This document shows positions 1 through 8,774 of a stretch of DNA of 64,000 bases, one piece after another. Position 1 is the first letter of the stretch, and every line of letters starts with the position of its first letter. The notes under the pieces are model-generated. The model was not told the DNA's origin, did not search any database, and worked only from the letters and a program-made list of their open reading frames with translations. Source of the DNA: Bacillus sp. Marseille-Q1617 (GTDB taxonomy: Bacteria > Bacillota > Bacilli > Bacillales > Bacillaceae_B); NCBI RefSeq assembly GCF_903645295.1, contig NZ_CAHJXM010000003.1, forward strand, positions 248,001 through 312,000, given 5' to 3'. The translations under genes and the position numbers were made by a program.

Positions 1-1
1 G

Positions 2-1000
2 TTTTCCGGCTCCATCGATATAGAGGTTGCGATTTATACGTTGTTCAGCGGAGTGGCTGGAATAATGACGCTTGTCAGCAGGAATCAGCGTACCAATATT
101 TTGAGGGCTGGTATTTATGTGGCTTTCGTCAATATATTGATCATTGCCTTTCTTGTACTGTTAAGTGATGTATCCTATACAAGTACAGAATATATTTATT
201 ATCTTGTATTTGCGCTTGTGTCGGGAATCGGCTCTTCCATTTTGACAATCGGATTCCTTCCGTTCTTTGAAACAGGATTCGGTATCTTGTCTTCAATGAG
301 ACTGGTCGAGCTTTCAAGTCCTAATCAGCCATTATTAAAAAAATTGCTGACGGAGGCACCGGGAACCTATCATCATAGTGTGATGGTGGCGAATCTTGCT
401 GAAGCTGCCTGTGAAGCCATTGGTGCAAATGGACTGCTGGCCAGGGTCGGATGTTATTATCATGACGTGGGGAAATCGAAGCGGCCGCATTTTTTCATAG
501 AAAATCAGATGAATATTGAAAATCCGCATGATCGAATGACTCCTGAAACAAGTAAAACCATCATCATCAACCACGCATCGGATGGTGCAGATATGCTGAG
601 GAAATATAAGCTTCCTAAAGAGATCATCGATATAGCTGAACAGCACCATGGCACGACTCTGTTGAAATATTTTTATTATAAGGCGAAAGAACAAGGGAAA
701 GATGTAACTGAAGAAGAGTACAGGTACCCGGGACCCAAGCCGCAAACCAAAGAAACTGCGATTATCAACATCGCTGACAGTGTAGAGGCGGCTGTCCGGT
801 CAAAGAATTCCCCGACCCAGGAGGAAATCAAAAATCTTGTAGCATCGATTGTGAAAGATCGTCTGAATGACGGTCAATTCAATGAATGCGATCTTTCGTT
901 AAAGGAACTTGAAAAAGTGAAGACAGCCCTTTGTGAAACGTTAAATGGTATTTATCATCCAAGGATTGAATACCCTGAACTTAATGCTAAAGGAGAATAA
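2..1000 (+). CDS. pgpH: PgpH-type c-di-AMP phosphodiesterase (7TM-HD family), 3' part
   Basis: The C-terminal 332 residues of a membrane HD-domain phosphohydrolase that degrades cyclic di-AMP on the cytoplasmic face; the gene enters the window in frame from the left, so the start is not visible. Two hydrophobic segments (roughly visible residues 34-55 and 64-88) are the last membrane helices. They are followed by an HD domain with conserved His residues and the HD dyad in YYHDVGK (about visible residue 154). B. subtilis YqfF/PgpH is about 700 residues, so roughly half is missing. It lies 3 bases upstream of ybeY, as in other Bacilli, implying co-transcription. The family call is firm; the c-di-AMP substrate is inferred from family knowledge. 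Confidence 0.93.
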   Translation, partial: FSGSIDIEVAIYTLFSGVAGIMTLVSRNQRTNILRAGIYVAFVNILIIAFLVLLSDVSYTSTEYIYYLVFALVSGIGSSILTIGFLPFFETGFGILSSMRLVELSSPNQPLLKKLLTEAPGTYHHSVMVANLAEAACEAIGANGLLARVGCYYHDVGKSKRPHFFIENQMNIENPHDRMTPETSKTIIINHASDGADMLRKYKLPKEIIDIAEQHHGTTLLKYFYYKAKEQGKDVTEEEYRYPGPKPQTKETAIINIADSVEAAVRSKNSPTQEEIKNLVASIVKDRLNDGQFNECDLSLKELEKVKTALCETLNGIYHPRIEYPELNAKGE

Positions 1001-1003
1001 AGC

Positions 1004-1477
1004 ATGACACTATCCATCGACTTTATTGATGAGACTGAACGACTATCAGAAGAAGAAATAGAGCAGATTGAAGAGATTTTGAATTTTGCTGCCAAGAAAG
1101 AGGAAATAGAGGAAAGCAGTGAAGTTTCGGTGACGTTTGTTTCAAACGATCGGATCCGGGAAATCAATCGTGAGTACCGCCATAAAGATCAGCCTACCGA
1201 TGTCATTTCTTTTGCCCTGGAAGAATTGGGGGAAGATGAAATCGAAATTGTAGGCGCTGACATGCCGAGGGTATTGGGGGATATCATCATTTCTGTCGAG
1301 CGTGCGAAAGAGCAGGCAGAAGAATATGACCATTCTTTTTCCCGGGAACTTGGGTTCCTGGCCCTTCATGGCTTTCTGCACTTATTGGGATATGATCATA
1401 TGGAGGAGCAGGATGAAAAGGAAATGTTCCAGAGACAAAAGGATATCCTCGATGAGTATGGACTCAAAAGAGAGTAG
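1004..1477 (+). CDS. ybeY: rRNA maturation endoribonuclease YbeY
   Basis: A zinc-dependent single-strand endoribonuclease that acts in 16S rRNA 3'-end maturation and late 70S quality control in the cytoplasm. The diagnostic [11 protein letters not shown] motif (H122, H126, H132) gives the H-x3-H-x5-H zinc site. Length (157 residues) is typical. The ATG is preceded by AAAGGAG at good spacing and follows pgpH after 3 bases; the 3' end overlaps dgkA by 26 bases, so the genes are probably translationally coupled. The B. subtilis equivalent is yqfG. The N-terminal half is unusually acidic (many Glu between residues 11 and 41). Confidence 0.96.
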   Translation: MTLSIDFIDETERLSEEEIEQIEEILNFAAKKEEIEESSEVSVTFVSNDRIREINREYRHKDQPTDVISFALEELGEDEIEIVGADMPRVLGDIIISVERAKEQAEEYDHSFSRELGFLALHGFLHLLGYDHMEEQDEKEMFQRQKDILDEYGLKRE

Positions 1478-1838
1478 ATTCGGGCTGGAACGTCTTAGAA
1501 AGTCCTTCGGATATGCCTGGCAGGGAATCAGGTTTGTATGGTCATCGGAGCAGAACTTCAGAATACATGCAGCAGCGGGTTTCATTGCTGCGGCCCTTGG
1601 TGTGCTTCTGAGCATTTCAGTATTTGAGTGGATCGTACTTATCTTACTCATTTCTGGCATGATGGCGCTAGAAACGATGAACACAGCCATCGAAAAAGCA
1701 GTCGACCTTGTGTCTCCAGATGATCATCCGCTTGCAAAGGCTTCCAAAGATGCGGCAGCGGCTGCTGTCTTGCTATTTGCAATCGGTTCATTCATCATCG
1801 GATGCATCATTTTCATTCCTAAAATATTTAATTATTAA
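1452..1838 (+). CDS. dgkA: undecaprenol/diacylglycerol kinase DgkA
   Basis: A small integral membrane kinase. In Gram-positive bacteria it phosphorylates undecaprenol and so recycles the lipid carrier for peptidoglycan and teichoic acid. The 128 residues match the usual 120-130. Three membrane helices can be seen, and the signature E-x2-NTAIE-x3-D lies in the middle ([15 protein letters not shown]), followed by a third helix. I chose the ATG at 1452 because AAAGG lies about 9 bases upstream; a second in-frame ATG at 1458 is possible. The start lies inside ybeY, so this is an overlapping operon gene. A terminator follows about 100 bases downstream. Confidence 0.93.
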   Translation: MSMDSKESRFGLERLRKSFGYAWQGIRFVWSSEQNFRIHAAAGFIAAALGVLLSISVFEWIVLILLISGMMALETMNTAIEKAVDLVSPDDHPLAKASKDAAAAAVLLFAIGSFIIGCIIFIPKIFNY

Positions 1839-1864
1839 GCAGTTTTCTCATCAGATGCCGGTCA

Positions 1865-1903
1865 CCCGGGGAAAGCGAAGTCTTCCACGGACATCAACAG
1901 TGG
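1865..1903. repeat. degenerate 3' fragment of the dispersed Bacillus repeat
   Basis: The stretch CCCGGGGAAAGCGAAG followed by CTTCCACGGACATCAACAG resembles the right-hand end of the three larger repeats at 13852, 33673 and 54987 (CCCCGGGGAATCTTGTG...GCGGAAAGGAACGG). It lies in the gap between dgkA and its terminator. It looks like a decayed remnant; no left half was found. Confidence 0.5.
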
Positions 1904-1934
1904 TGATTTAATAGAACCAATAAAAAAACACCTT

Positions 1935-1979
1935 AAAGAGGCGTGCAGGAAGAACTTTTCTTTCCGCAAGCCTCTTTTT
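1935..1979 (+). terminator. rho-independent terminator after dgkA
   Basis: AAAGAGGC and GCCTCTTT form the stem base, followed by a T run. It ends the pgpH-ybeY-dgkA transcript. Confidence 0.75.
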
Positions 1980-2041
1980 GATTTGAAAACGCTCTTATTG
2001 TTGTATAGAATAAGTTAAGCGCGCATAGGCAAAGTACCTGT

Positions 2042-2067
2042 AAATAGTTTGAATTATCTAACTATTT
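2042..2067. promoter_or_regulatory. 8-bp inverted repeat upstream of cdd
   Basis: AAATAGTT and AACTATTT, separated by 10 bases, form a perfect inverted repeat about 85 bases before the cdd start. No T run follows, so it looks more like an operator than a terminator. No regulator is identified. The rest of the 1839-2152 gap holds the repeat remnant and the dgkA terminator. Confidence 0.35.
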
Positions 2068-2083
2068 CATTACAAAATGATAA

Positions 2084-3464
<1,381 letters not shown>

Positions 3465-3599
3465 GTTTCCACTTTTAAGAATGTCAAGCGTAATCAATTA
3501 ACAATATTTAGTTCACATGCTTTTAGACAAAGATGCTAATTCTAATCACAAGAAAGCTTTGAAGTCTTGCTAGTTTAAATCCAGAAAGGTGGGTTTTTG

Positions 3600-3743
3600 A
3601 TGTTAGACTTAACTTGGAAAGTGTTTTCGCAAACAGGTAACATCGACACGTATTTACTTTTTAAGGAGCTTGAAAAAGATAGGGTCGAAGAACCATATCA
3701 ATTGGAAGAAGAGATATCGGAAGTCGACTTCCCCCTGACGTAA
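3600..3743 (+). CDS. yqzL: small YqzL-family protein
   Basis: A 47-residue open frame starting MLDLTWKVFSQTGNI and ending in an acidic tail. It matches my recollection of the short YqzL protein that lies between era and recO in B. subtilis. The ATG is preceded by AGAAAGGTGGG. No membrane helix and no known function. Synteny and the conserved opening sequence carry the call. Confidence 0.8.
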   Translation: MLDLTWKVFSQTGNIDTYLLFKELEKDRVEEPYQLEEEISEVDFPLT

Positions 3744-3751
3744 TAGGTTGT

Positions 3752-3767
3752 CATCACCCGGGTGATG
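3752..3767. promoter_or_regulatory. 16-bp perfect palindrome between yqzL and recO
   Basis: CATCACCCGGGTGATG reads the same on both strands. It starts 8 bases after the yqzL stop and ends 21 bases before the recO start. There is no loop and no T run, so a DNA-binding site is more likely than a terminator. The binding protein is unknown. Confidence 0.45.
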
Positions 3768-3788
3768 TAAATTCGGGAGGTGGCCAAA

Positions 3789-4541
3789 ATGCTGCAGAAA
3801 TGTGAAGGAATTGTAATCAGAACAAACCACTATGGTGAATCAAACAAAATAGTCACTATATACACCAGGGAATTCGGGAAAATCGGATTGATGGCACGGG
3901 GGGCTAAAAAGTCCAACAGCCGTCTTTCCGCTATTTCCCAATTGTTTACATATGGCTACTTTTTGTTTATAAAAGGCAGTGGTTTAGGAACTCTTCAACA
4001 AGGGGAGATTGCAGAATCACTAAGGCATGTAAGAGAAGATTTGTTTAAGACGGCTTATGCTACATACATCGTAGATCTCCTTGATAAAAGCACGGAGGAC
4101 CGCAAGCCTGACCCGTTTCTTTTTGAATTGCTTTACAAGGTACTGAAGTATCTTAACGAAGACTATGACCCTGAAGTATTAATGCATATCTTTGAAATGA
4201 AGATGCTGCCAGTTTTAGGCCTGCATCCTCATTTGAACGGCTGCTCAGTCTGTGGTGAGACCGAAGGGACATTCGGCTTCTCGTTTAAAGAAAACGGATT
4301 TATCTGCCACAGATGTGTGGATGAAGATCCTCACCATCTGCCTATATCTCAAGGTACCGTTAAATTATTGAGGCTGTTTTATTATTTTGATATCAATCGT
4401 TTAGGGAACATCTCTGTAAAAGACGAAACTAAAGCTCAGCTCAAACGGGTAATCAGGACTTATTACGATGAAAATTCAGGCTTAACGTTGAAATCCAGAA
4501 GATTCCTTGATCAAATGGATAACCTTAAGGACTTATTCTAG
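3789..4541 (+). CDS. recO: DNA repair protein RecO
   Basis: Mediates RecA loading onto SSB-coated single-stranded DNA in the RecFOR pathway. It has an N-terminal OB fold (residues about 1-80, opening [17 protein letters not shown]) and a helical C-terminal domain with a zinc-finger-like CSVCGE ... CHRC cluster. Length 250 is close to the B. subtilis protein. I chose the ATG at 3789 because GGGAGG lies 8 bases upstream; an in-frame GTG at 3780 sits inside that ribosome binding site. Confidence 0.95.
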   Translation: MLQKCEGIVIRTNHYGESNKIVTIYTREFGKIGLMARGAKKSNSRLSAISQLFTYGYFLFIKGSGLGTLQQGEIAESLRHVREDLFKTAYATYIVDLLDKSTEDRKPDPFLFELLYKVLKYLNEDYDPEVLMHIFEMKMLPVLGLHPHLNGCSVCGETEGTFGFSFKENGFICHRCVDEDPHHLPISQGTVKLLRLFYYFDINRLGNISVKDETKAQLKRVIRTYYDENSGLTLKSRRFLDQMDNLKDLF

Positions 4542-4562
4542 TGTTAAAGCATATTGTGATTT

Positions 4563-4596
4563 TTGGCTGGCTCTCCTGTGGGGGCCGGCTTTTTAT
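4563..4596 (+). terminator. terminator after recO
   Basis: GCTGGCTC pairs with GGGCCGGC (with G-U pairs) and is followed by TTTTTATTTT. It ends the cdd-era-yqzL-recO transcript. Confidence 0.6.
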
Positions 4597-4627
4597 TTTG
4601 AATCCATTCATCTTTACATCCCGAAAC

Positions 4628-4662
4628 GAAAAAAGCGCCCAAAGGATAACCTTTGGGCGCTG
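4628..4662 (-). terminator. terminator after glyQS
   Basis: A perfect 12-bp stem, AGCGCCCAAAGG with CCTTTGGGCGCT, has an ATAA loop and a T run on the minus strand. It lies just downstream of the glyQS stop. Confidence 0.85.
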
Positions 4663-4672
4663 TTAAAACAAA

Positions 4673-6046
4673 TTAAAATTGTATTTTCTCCATCAAGAAG
4701 GACTTTACTTCACTGATTGGCATTCTGACCTGGTCCATCGTGTCGCGGTCACGAACTGTAACCTGTCCGTCTTCCACTGAATCAAAATCGAATGTAATGC
4801 AGAAAGGAGTACCGATTTCATCCTGGCGGCGGTAGCGTTTACCGATGGAAGCAGTTTCGTCAAAATCGATCATTAAGTCTTTTGACAGCTCTTCATACAC
4901 TTTGAATGCTTCATCAGAAAGCTTTTTCGATAAAGGCAGGACTGCCGCTTTGAATGGGGCAAGTGCCGGATGGAATCGAAGGACCGTTCTTGAATCGTTC
5001 TCTAATTCTTCTTCTTCATAAGCATCACATAAGAATGCCAGGGTAACGCGGTCGGCACCAAGGGATGGTTCGATGCAGTACGGTACATATTTTTCATTTG
5101 TCTGAGGGTCCATATAGTGGAAATCTTCATTAGAATGTTCCATATGACGTTTCAGATCAAAGTCCGTTCTGTCCGCAACTCCCCACAGTTCTCCCCAGCC
5201 GAATGGGAATTTATATTCGATATCCGTTGTAGCGTTACTGTAGTGAGATAGCTCTTCTTTATCGTGATCGCGCAGGCGCATGTTATCCTCATTCATACCG
5301 AGGTTAAGCAGCCAATTCTTACAGAATTCACGCCAGTAAGAGAACCATTCTAAATCTTCTCCCGGCTTACAGAAGAATTCCAGTTCCATTTGTTCAAATT
5401 CACGGGTTCTAAACGTGAAGTTACCTGGAGTGATTTCATTTCTAAAGCTTTTCCCTACTTGTGCAATACCGAATGGCATCTTTTTACGCATGGAGCGCTG
5501 AACATTTTTGAAGTTTACAAAGATACCTTGAGCTGTTTCGGGACGCAGGTAAATTTCATTTGTAGACGACTCTGTTACACCCTGGTGTGTCTTGAACATT
5601 AAATCGAATTGACGGATTTCTGTGAAATTGTCACTTCCGCAATCTGGACACTTAATATTGTGTTCTTTAATGATTTCTTCCATTTTATCGAATGGAAGGC
5701 CGTCAACGATCATTTCGATGCCTTTCTCTTCAAGTGCATTTTCAATGATTTTATCCGCTCGGTGACGTGTCTTGCATTCCTTACAGTCGATCATCGGATC
5801 GTTGAAGTTTCCGACGTGTCCGGATGCCACCCAAGTTTGAGGGTTCATCAGGATGCTTGCGTCAAGCCCGACATTGTAAGGGGATTCCTGAACGAATTTC
5901 TTCCACCATGCTTTTTTAATATTGTTCTTGAGTTCTACACCCAATGGTCCGTAATCCCATGTATTTGCAAGGCCTCCGTAAATTTCGGAGCCCGGGAATA
6001 CAAACCCGCGGTGTTTTGCTAAATTTACTACTTGTTCCATTGACAT
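4673..6046 (-). CDS. glyQS: glycyl-tRNA synthetase, single-chain dimeric (alpha2) type
   Basis: Charges tRNA-Gly with glycine. This is the class II homodimeric form in one 457-residue chain, with motif 2 (FRNEITPG), motif 3 near GADRVTLA, and a C-terminal anticodon-binding domain (about residues 360-457). It also carries CKECKTRH and CPDCG zinc-finger-like pairs in the insertion. B. subtilis has a different, two-subunit enzyme (glyQ plus glyS) at this syntenic place, while other Bacillus species use this form. It is preceded by a T-box leader, so expression should rise when tRNA-Gly is uncharged. It opens [14 protein letters not shown] behind an AAAGGAG ribosome binding site. Confidence 0.96.
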   Translation of the reverse strand: MSMEQVVNLAKHRGFVFPGSEIYGGLANTWDYGPLGVELKNNIKKAWWKKFVQESPYNVGLDASILMNPQTWVASGHVGNFNDPMIDCKECKTRHRADKIIENALEEKGIEMIVDGLPFDKMEEIIKEHNIKCPDCGSDNFTEIRQFDLMFKTHQGVTESSTNEIYLRPETAQGIFVNFKNVQRSMRKKMPFGIAQVGKSFRNEITPGNFTFRTREFEQMELEFFCKPGEDLEWFSYWREFCKNWLLNLGMNEDNMRLRDHDKEELSHYSNATTDIEYKFPFGWGELWGVADRTDFDLKRHMEHSNEDFHYMDPQTNEKYVPYCIEPSLGADRVTLAFLCDAYEEEELENDSRTVLRFHPALAPFKAAVLPLSKKLSDEAFKVYEELSKDLMIDFDETASIGKRYRRQDEIGTPFCITFDFDSVEDGQVTVRDRDTMDQVRMPISEVKSFLMEKIQF

Positions 6047-6095
6047 ATAAAGTCACTCCTTTTCATTGATTCAATTAAGGAAGAAAGAATAAAAA

Positions 6096-6298
6096 AAGCT
6101 CGTCCCTAGGCAATTGCCTAGGGACGAGCTTGTTACTCGCGGTTCCACCCTAGTTGATATACAGTGATCTGTATATCCACTTTCGATTTGATCAGCTCAG
6201 GACTGCCGTTTCCCTGCACTCCGGGCTTTCACCATCCCCGGTCGCTTCTGTCTGCAAGTACTTATGTATCCGTCTCAGCTACTATGTGGTTGTAAGAT
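6096..6298 (-). ncRNA. glycine T-box riboswitch (leader of glyQS)
   Basis: On the minus strand the leader carries the T-box core AGGGTGGAACCGCG (6138-6151). It then has a strong terminator hairpin at 6098-6131 (AAGCTCGTCCCTAGG with its complement) and a T run, just ahead of glyQS. A GGC triplet read from 6207 to 6205, on the 3' side of the presumed stem I, would be the glycine specifier codon. Uncharged tRNA-Gly would pair with the T-box and favour the antiterminator. Confidence 0.92.
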
Positions 6299-6304
6299 GA
6301 AGAT

Positions 6305-6333
6305 ATTTTATCATGCCGGTAATAAAATAACAA
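6305..6333 (-). promoter_or_regulatory. SigA-type promoter of the glyQS leader
   Basis: TTGTTA (6333-6328) and TAAAAT (6310-6305) are separated by 17 bases. They are placed so that transcription starts just before the T-box leader. Confidence 0.6.
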
Positions 6334-6406
6334 CTCCCGCTGTCATAAAGATAAAAAATTTGAAGTTTTTCTGAAAAAAAGATACTCTTTGATAATATGC
6401 ATAGTG

Positions 6407-6426
6407 TTGTCACAATGTGATGACAA
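6407..6426. promoter_or_regulatory. nested palindrome upstream of ccpN
   Basis: TTGTCA and TGACAA flank an inner CACAATGTG, itself a CACA/TGTG palindrome. It lies between the divergent glyQS and ccpN promoters, about 35 bases upstream of a TATAAT at 6456-6461 that could be the ccpN -10 box. It could be an operator; the protein is unknown. Confidence 0.35.
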
Positions 6427-6513
6427 TATTCTCTTTTCATTTTCCGTAAATAGTATATAATATTTATTATAAAGTATAACATTAATCGTTTGTTCGTTAG
6501 GTGGTGAGTAACA

Positions 6514-7140
6514 ATCGAACTAAATAAAAGGCAAGAACAAATTTTGCAGATCGTTAAAGACAATGGACCGATCACCGGCGAACAGATCGCCGACAAGTTA
6601 AACCTTACAAGGGCAACGCTAAGACCCGACCTCGCCATTCTGACAATGGCGGGTTATTTGGATGCAAGACCGAGAGTCGGCTATTTTTATACAGGTAAAA
6701 CGGGTACGCAGCTCTTGACAGAAAACCTGAATAAAATTTATGTTAAAGACTATCAATCCATTCCGGTTGTGGTGAATGAGAATGTGTCAGTATATGATGC
6801 CATTGTGACGATGTTCCTTGAGGATGTAGGTACTTTATTTGTAGTGGATGCCAATACATATTTAGTTGGTGTTTTATCCAGGAAGGATCTCCTTCGGGCA
6901 AGTATCGGAAAACAAGAACTGAGTACATTGCCTGTGAATATCATAATGACGAGAATGCCCAATATCACAACATGTGAAAAGGACGATCTGTTGATCGGTG
7001 TGGCAAAGGATCTCATTCATAAGCAGATTGATTCCGTTCCTGTAGTGAAAAAGAACGAGGACGGGGATATGGAAGTCACCGGAAGGATTACCAAGACCAA
7101 TATCACGAAAGCATTTGTTGCACTGGCAGAAGAAGAGTAG
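6514..7140 (+). CDS. ccpN: transcriptional repressor CcpN (HTH plus two CBS domains)
   Basis: Represses gluconeogenic genes (gapB, pckA) during glycolytic growth in B. subtilis. An N-terminal winged HTH (about residues 1-65) is followed by two CBS domains (about 75-205). The start is odd. The conserved opening (T)IELNKRQEQILQIVKDNG is in frame only from 6511 or 6514, and no ATG, GTG or TTG lies upstream before a TGA at 6505. ATC at 6514 lies 9 bases after AGGTGG and is taken as the start here. The first canonical codon is TTG at 6544, which would remove about 10 conserved residues. A one-base insertion after GTGAGT (6504) is the alternative explanation. The stop is 16 bases before yqfL. Confidence 0.88.
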   Translation: MELNKRQEQILQIVKDNGPITGEQIADKLNLTRATLRPDLAILTMAGYLDARPRVGYFYTGKTGTQLLTENLNKIYVKDYQSIPVVVNENVSVYDAIVTMFLEDVGTLFVVDANTYLVGVLSRKDLLRASIGKQELSTLPVNIIMTRMPNITTCEKDDLLIGVAKDLIHKQIDSVPVVKKNEDGDMEVTGRITKTNITKAFVALAEEE

Positions 7141-7156
7141 AAGGTGGTGAAGGATC

Positions 7157-7969
7157 GTGAAAGAACCGATTATTTATGTAGTTTCCGACTCAGTGGGAGA
7201 GACTGCTGAACTAGTTACTAAAGCGGCCATTAGTCAATTTAATGGTTCCAATACGGTCATCAAACGCTTTCCGTATGTAGAGGACTTTGATAATATCGAT
7301 GAAGTCATTTCCTTGGCAAAATTGAATCAAGGGCTGATTGTCTATACGCTGGTCAAGCCGGACATGAGGGCGTATATCAAAGAACAGGCGGATAAAGAAG
7401 AGCTTTACGCTTTTGATATTATCGGTCCTTTAATGGATAAGTATCAGACGATTTATGAAAAGGAACCATTATTTGAACCAGGTACAGTCAGAAAGCTGGA
7501 CGATGACTATTTCAAAAAAGTGGAAGCGATTGAATTTGCGGTAAAATATGATGATGGCAGGGATCCAAGAGGAATTCTCAAAGCAGACATTGTGCTTGTA
7601 GGGGTTTCCAGAACGAGCAAGACCCCCCTATCTCAATATCTTGCCCATAAACGTTTTAAGGTGGCGAATGTCCCGCTTGTTCCGGAAGTGGATCCGCCTG
7701 AAGAACTGTTCAAAGTTTCTCCAAAGAAGTGTTTCGGTTTGAAGATCTCTCCTCAAAAGTTAAATACCATCCGGAGAGAGCGGCTGAAGTCTCTGGGGCT
7801 CAATGATGAGGCGAGTTATGCCAACATAAAGCGAATAGAAGAAGAGCTGACATACTTCGAAAAGATTTCAAAACGCATGGGCTGTCATGTGATCGACGTG
7901 ACCAACAAGGCAGTAGAAGAAACAGCCAATATCATAACGAATATTTATCAGCGTACAAACAACTCTTAA
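7157..7969 (+). CDS. yqfL: pyruvate, phosphate dikinase regulatory protein family (DUF299)
   Basis: A bifunctional ADP-dependent kinase/phosphorylase family that switches pyruvate phosphate dikinase or PEP synthase off and on. In B. subtilis YqfL is a modulator of CcpN activity. The P-loop-like GVSRTSKT lies at residues 149-156, and the PEVDPP motif is present. Length 270 is typical. The start is GTG at 7157, 10 bases after AAGGTGG. It is co-transcribed with ccpN and followed by a strong terminator. No ppdK is in this window, so the direct target here is open. Confidence 0.9.
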   Translation: MKEPIIYVVSDSVGETAELVTKAAISQFNGSNTVIKRFPYVEDFDNIDEVISLAKLNQGLIVYTLVKPDMRAYIKEQADKEELYAFDIIGPLMDKYQTIYEKEPLFEPGTVRKLDDDYFKKVEAIEFAVKYDDGRDPRGILKADIVLVGVSRTSKTPLSQYLAHKRFKVANVPLVPEVDPPEELFKVSPKKCFGLKISPQKLNTIRRERLKSLGLNDEASYANIKRIEEELTYFEKISKRMGCHVIDVTNKAVEETANIITNIYQRTNNS

Positions 7970-8018
7970 TAAAGAACGATCCTGTCCCTAATATAATATG
8001 GGAGGATCGTTCTTTCAT
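7970..8018 (+). terminator. terminator after ccpN-yqfL
   Basis: AAAGAACGATCC pairs perfectly with GGATCGTTCTTT (12 bp), with an inner TCCC/GGGA helix. The following T run is short. Confidence 0.75.
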
Positions 8019-8060
8019 TTTGCGCGGGAAAAACCCAAAAAATTCTTTCGTGTAAATTAG

Positions 8061-8089
8061 TGGTCAAACCTGTCCGATTATACTATAAT
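8061..8089 (+). promoter_or_regulatory. SigA-type promoter for yqxD-dnaG-sigA
   Basis: TGGTCA, 17 bases, then a perfect TATAAT, about 165 bases upstream of yqxD. It is the best-looking promoter before the macromolecular synthesis operon. Confidence 0.6.
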
Positions 8090-8253
8090 AAAAAATTGTG
8101 ATAAAAATATTTAAAATAGGTTTAGACTAAACTCTTAAGGAATAAACTAATTATTGTGATATGTCAAGTCTCGTCTCGAATTTTTTTCGATATTCTACCT
8201 GAATTCCAAGGAAAAGTTCCTGTGGAGAGAAGGATAATACGGAGTGATGTAGA

Positions 8254-8724
8254 ATAGTTAGTAATAGCAAACAAAAATCTACCGTTTTTGTAGATGCAGA
8301 TGCTTGCCCTGTCAAGCAGGAAATCATTCGGATTTCAAGGGATTTTGGAATTGAAGTGGTCTTTGTCGCTTCCGATGCCCATCGGAAGAATACCCCCGAT
8401 GAGGGGAGATGGGTATACGTAGACCGTGAGAAAGAGGCGGCAGACCTGTATATCATGAACCATGTCCGGACGAATGATATCCTTGTGACACAGGATATAG
8501 GACTCGCAAGCTTGGTACTGCCGAAAAAAGTTTATGCACTCTCCCCGAGGGGAAAGGTCTACAGAGAAGAGAGTATTGTAACGGCGCTCGATTACCGTTA
8601 CGTGGCAGCGAAGGAAAGACGGAAGGGGAATTATGGTAAGGGGCCAAAGCCTTTTACGAATAATGACCGGGAAGAATTTTCATCGCAATTCGAAGAAATT
8701 TTGTCGAAGATTGCAGGAAAATAA
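8254..8724 (+). CDS. yqxD: UPF0178 (DUF188) family protein YqxD
   Basis: Family of unknown function with a PIN-like core; the conserved TVFVDADACPVK motif near the N-terminus holds the acidic residues thought to form the metal site. As with ccpN, no ATG/GTG/TTG precedes this motif: the frame is open only from 8248, after a TGA at 8245. The first canonical codon is GTG at 8356, well past the motif. ATA at 8254, 9 bases after GGAG (8241-8244), gives a 156-residue protein of normal length and is used here. A mutated ATG or a sequence error would look the same. It lies 50 bases upstream of dnaG, as in B. subtilis. Confidence 0.85.
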   Translation: MVSNSKQKSTVFVDADACPVKQEIIRISRDFGIEVVFVASDAHRKNTPDEGRWVYVDREKEAADLYIMNHVRTNDILVTQDIGLASLVLPKKVYALSPRGKVYREESIVTALDYRYVAAKERRKGNYGKGPKPFTNNDREEFSSQFEEILSKIAGK

Positions 8725-8774
8725 TCATTCTTACCGAATGCATTAAGAGGGAAATGAAAACCAGGTGATATACA

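Noticed and set aside
4507..4716. A 69-codon frame across the recO end and two terminators.
   Set aside because: It overlaps two convincing terminator hairpins and has no ribosome binding site.
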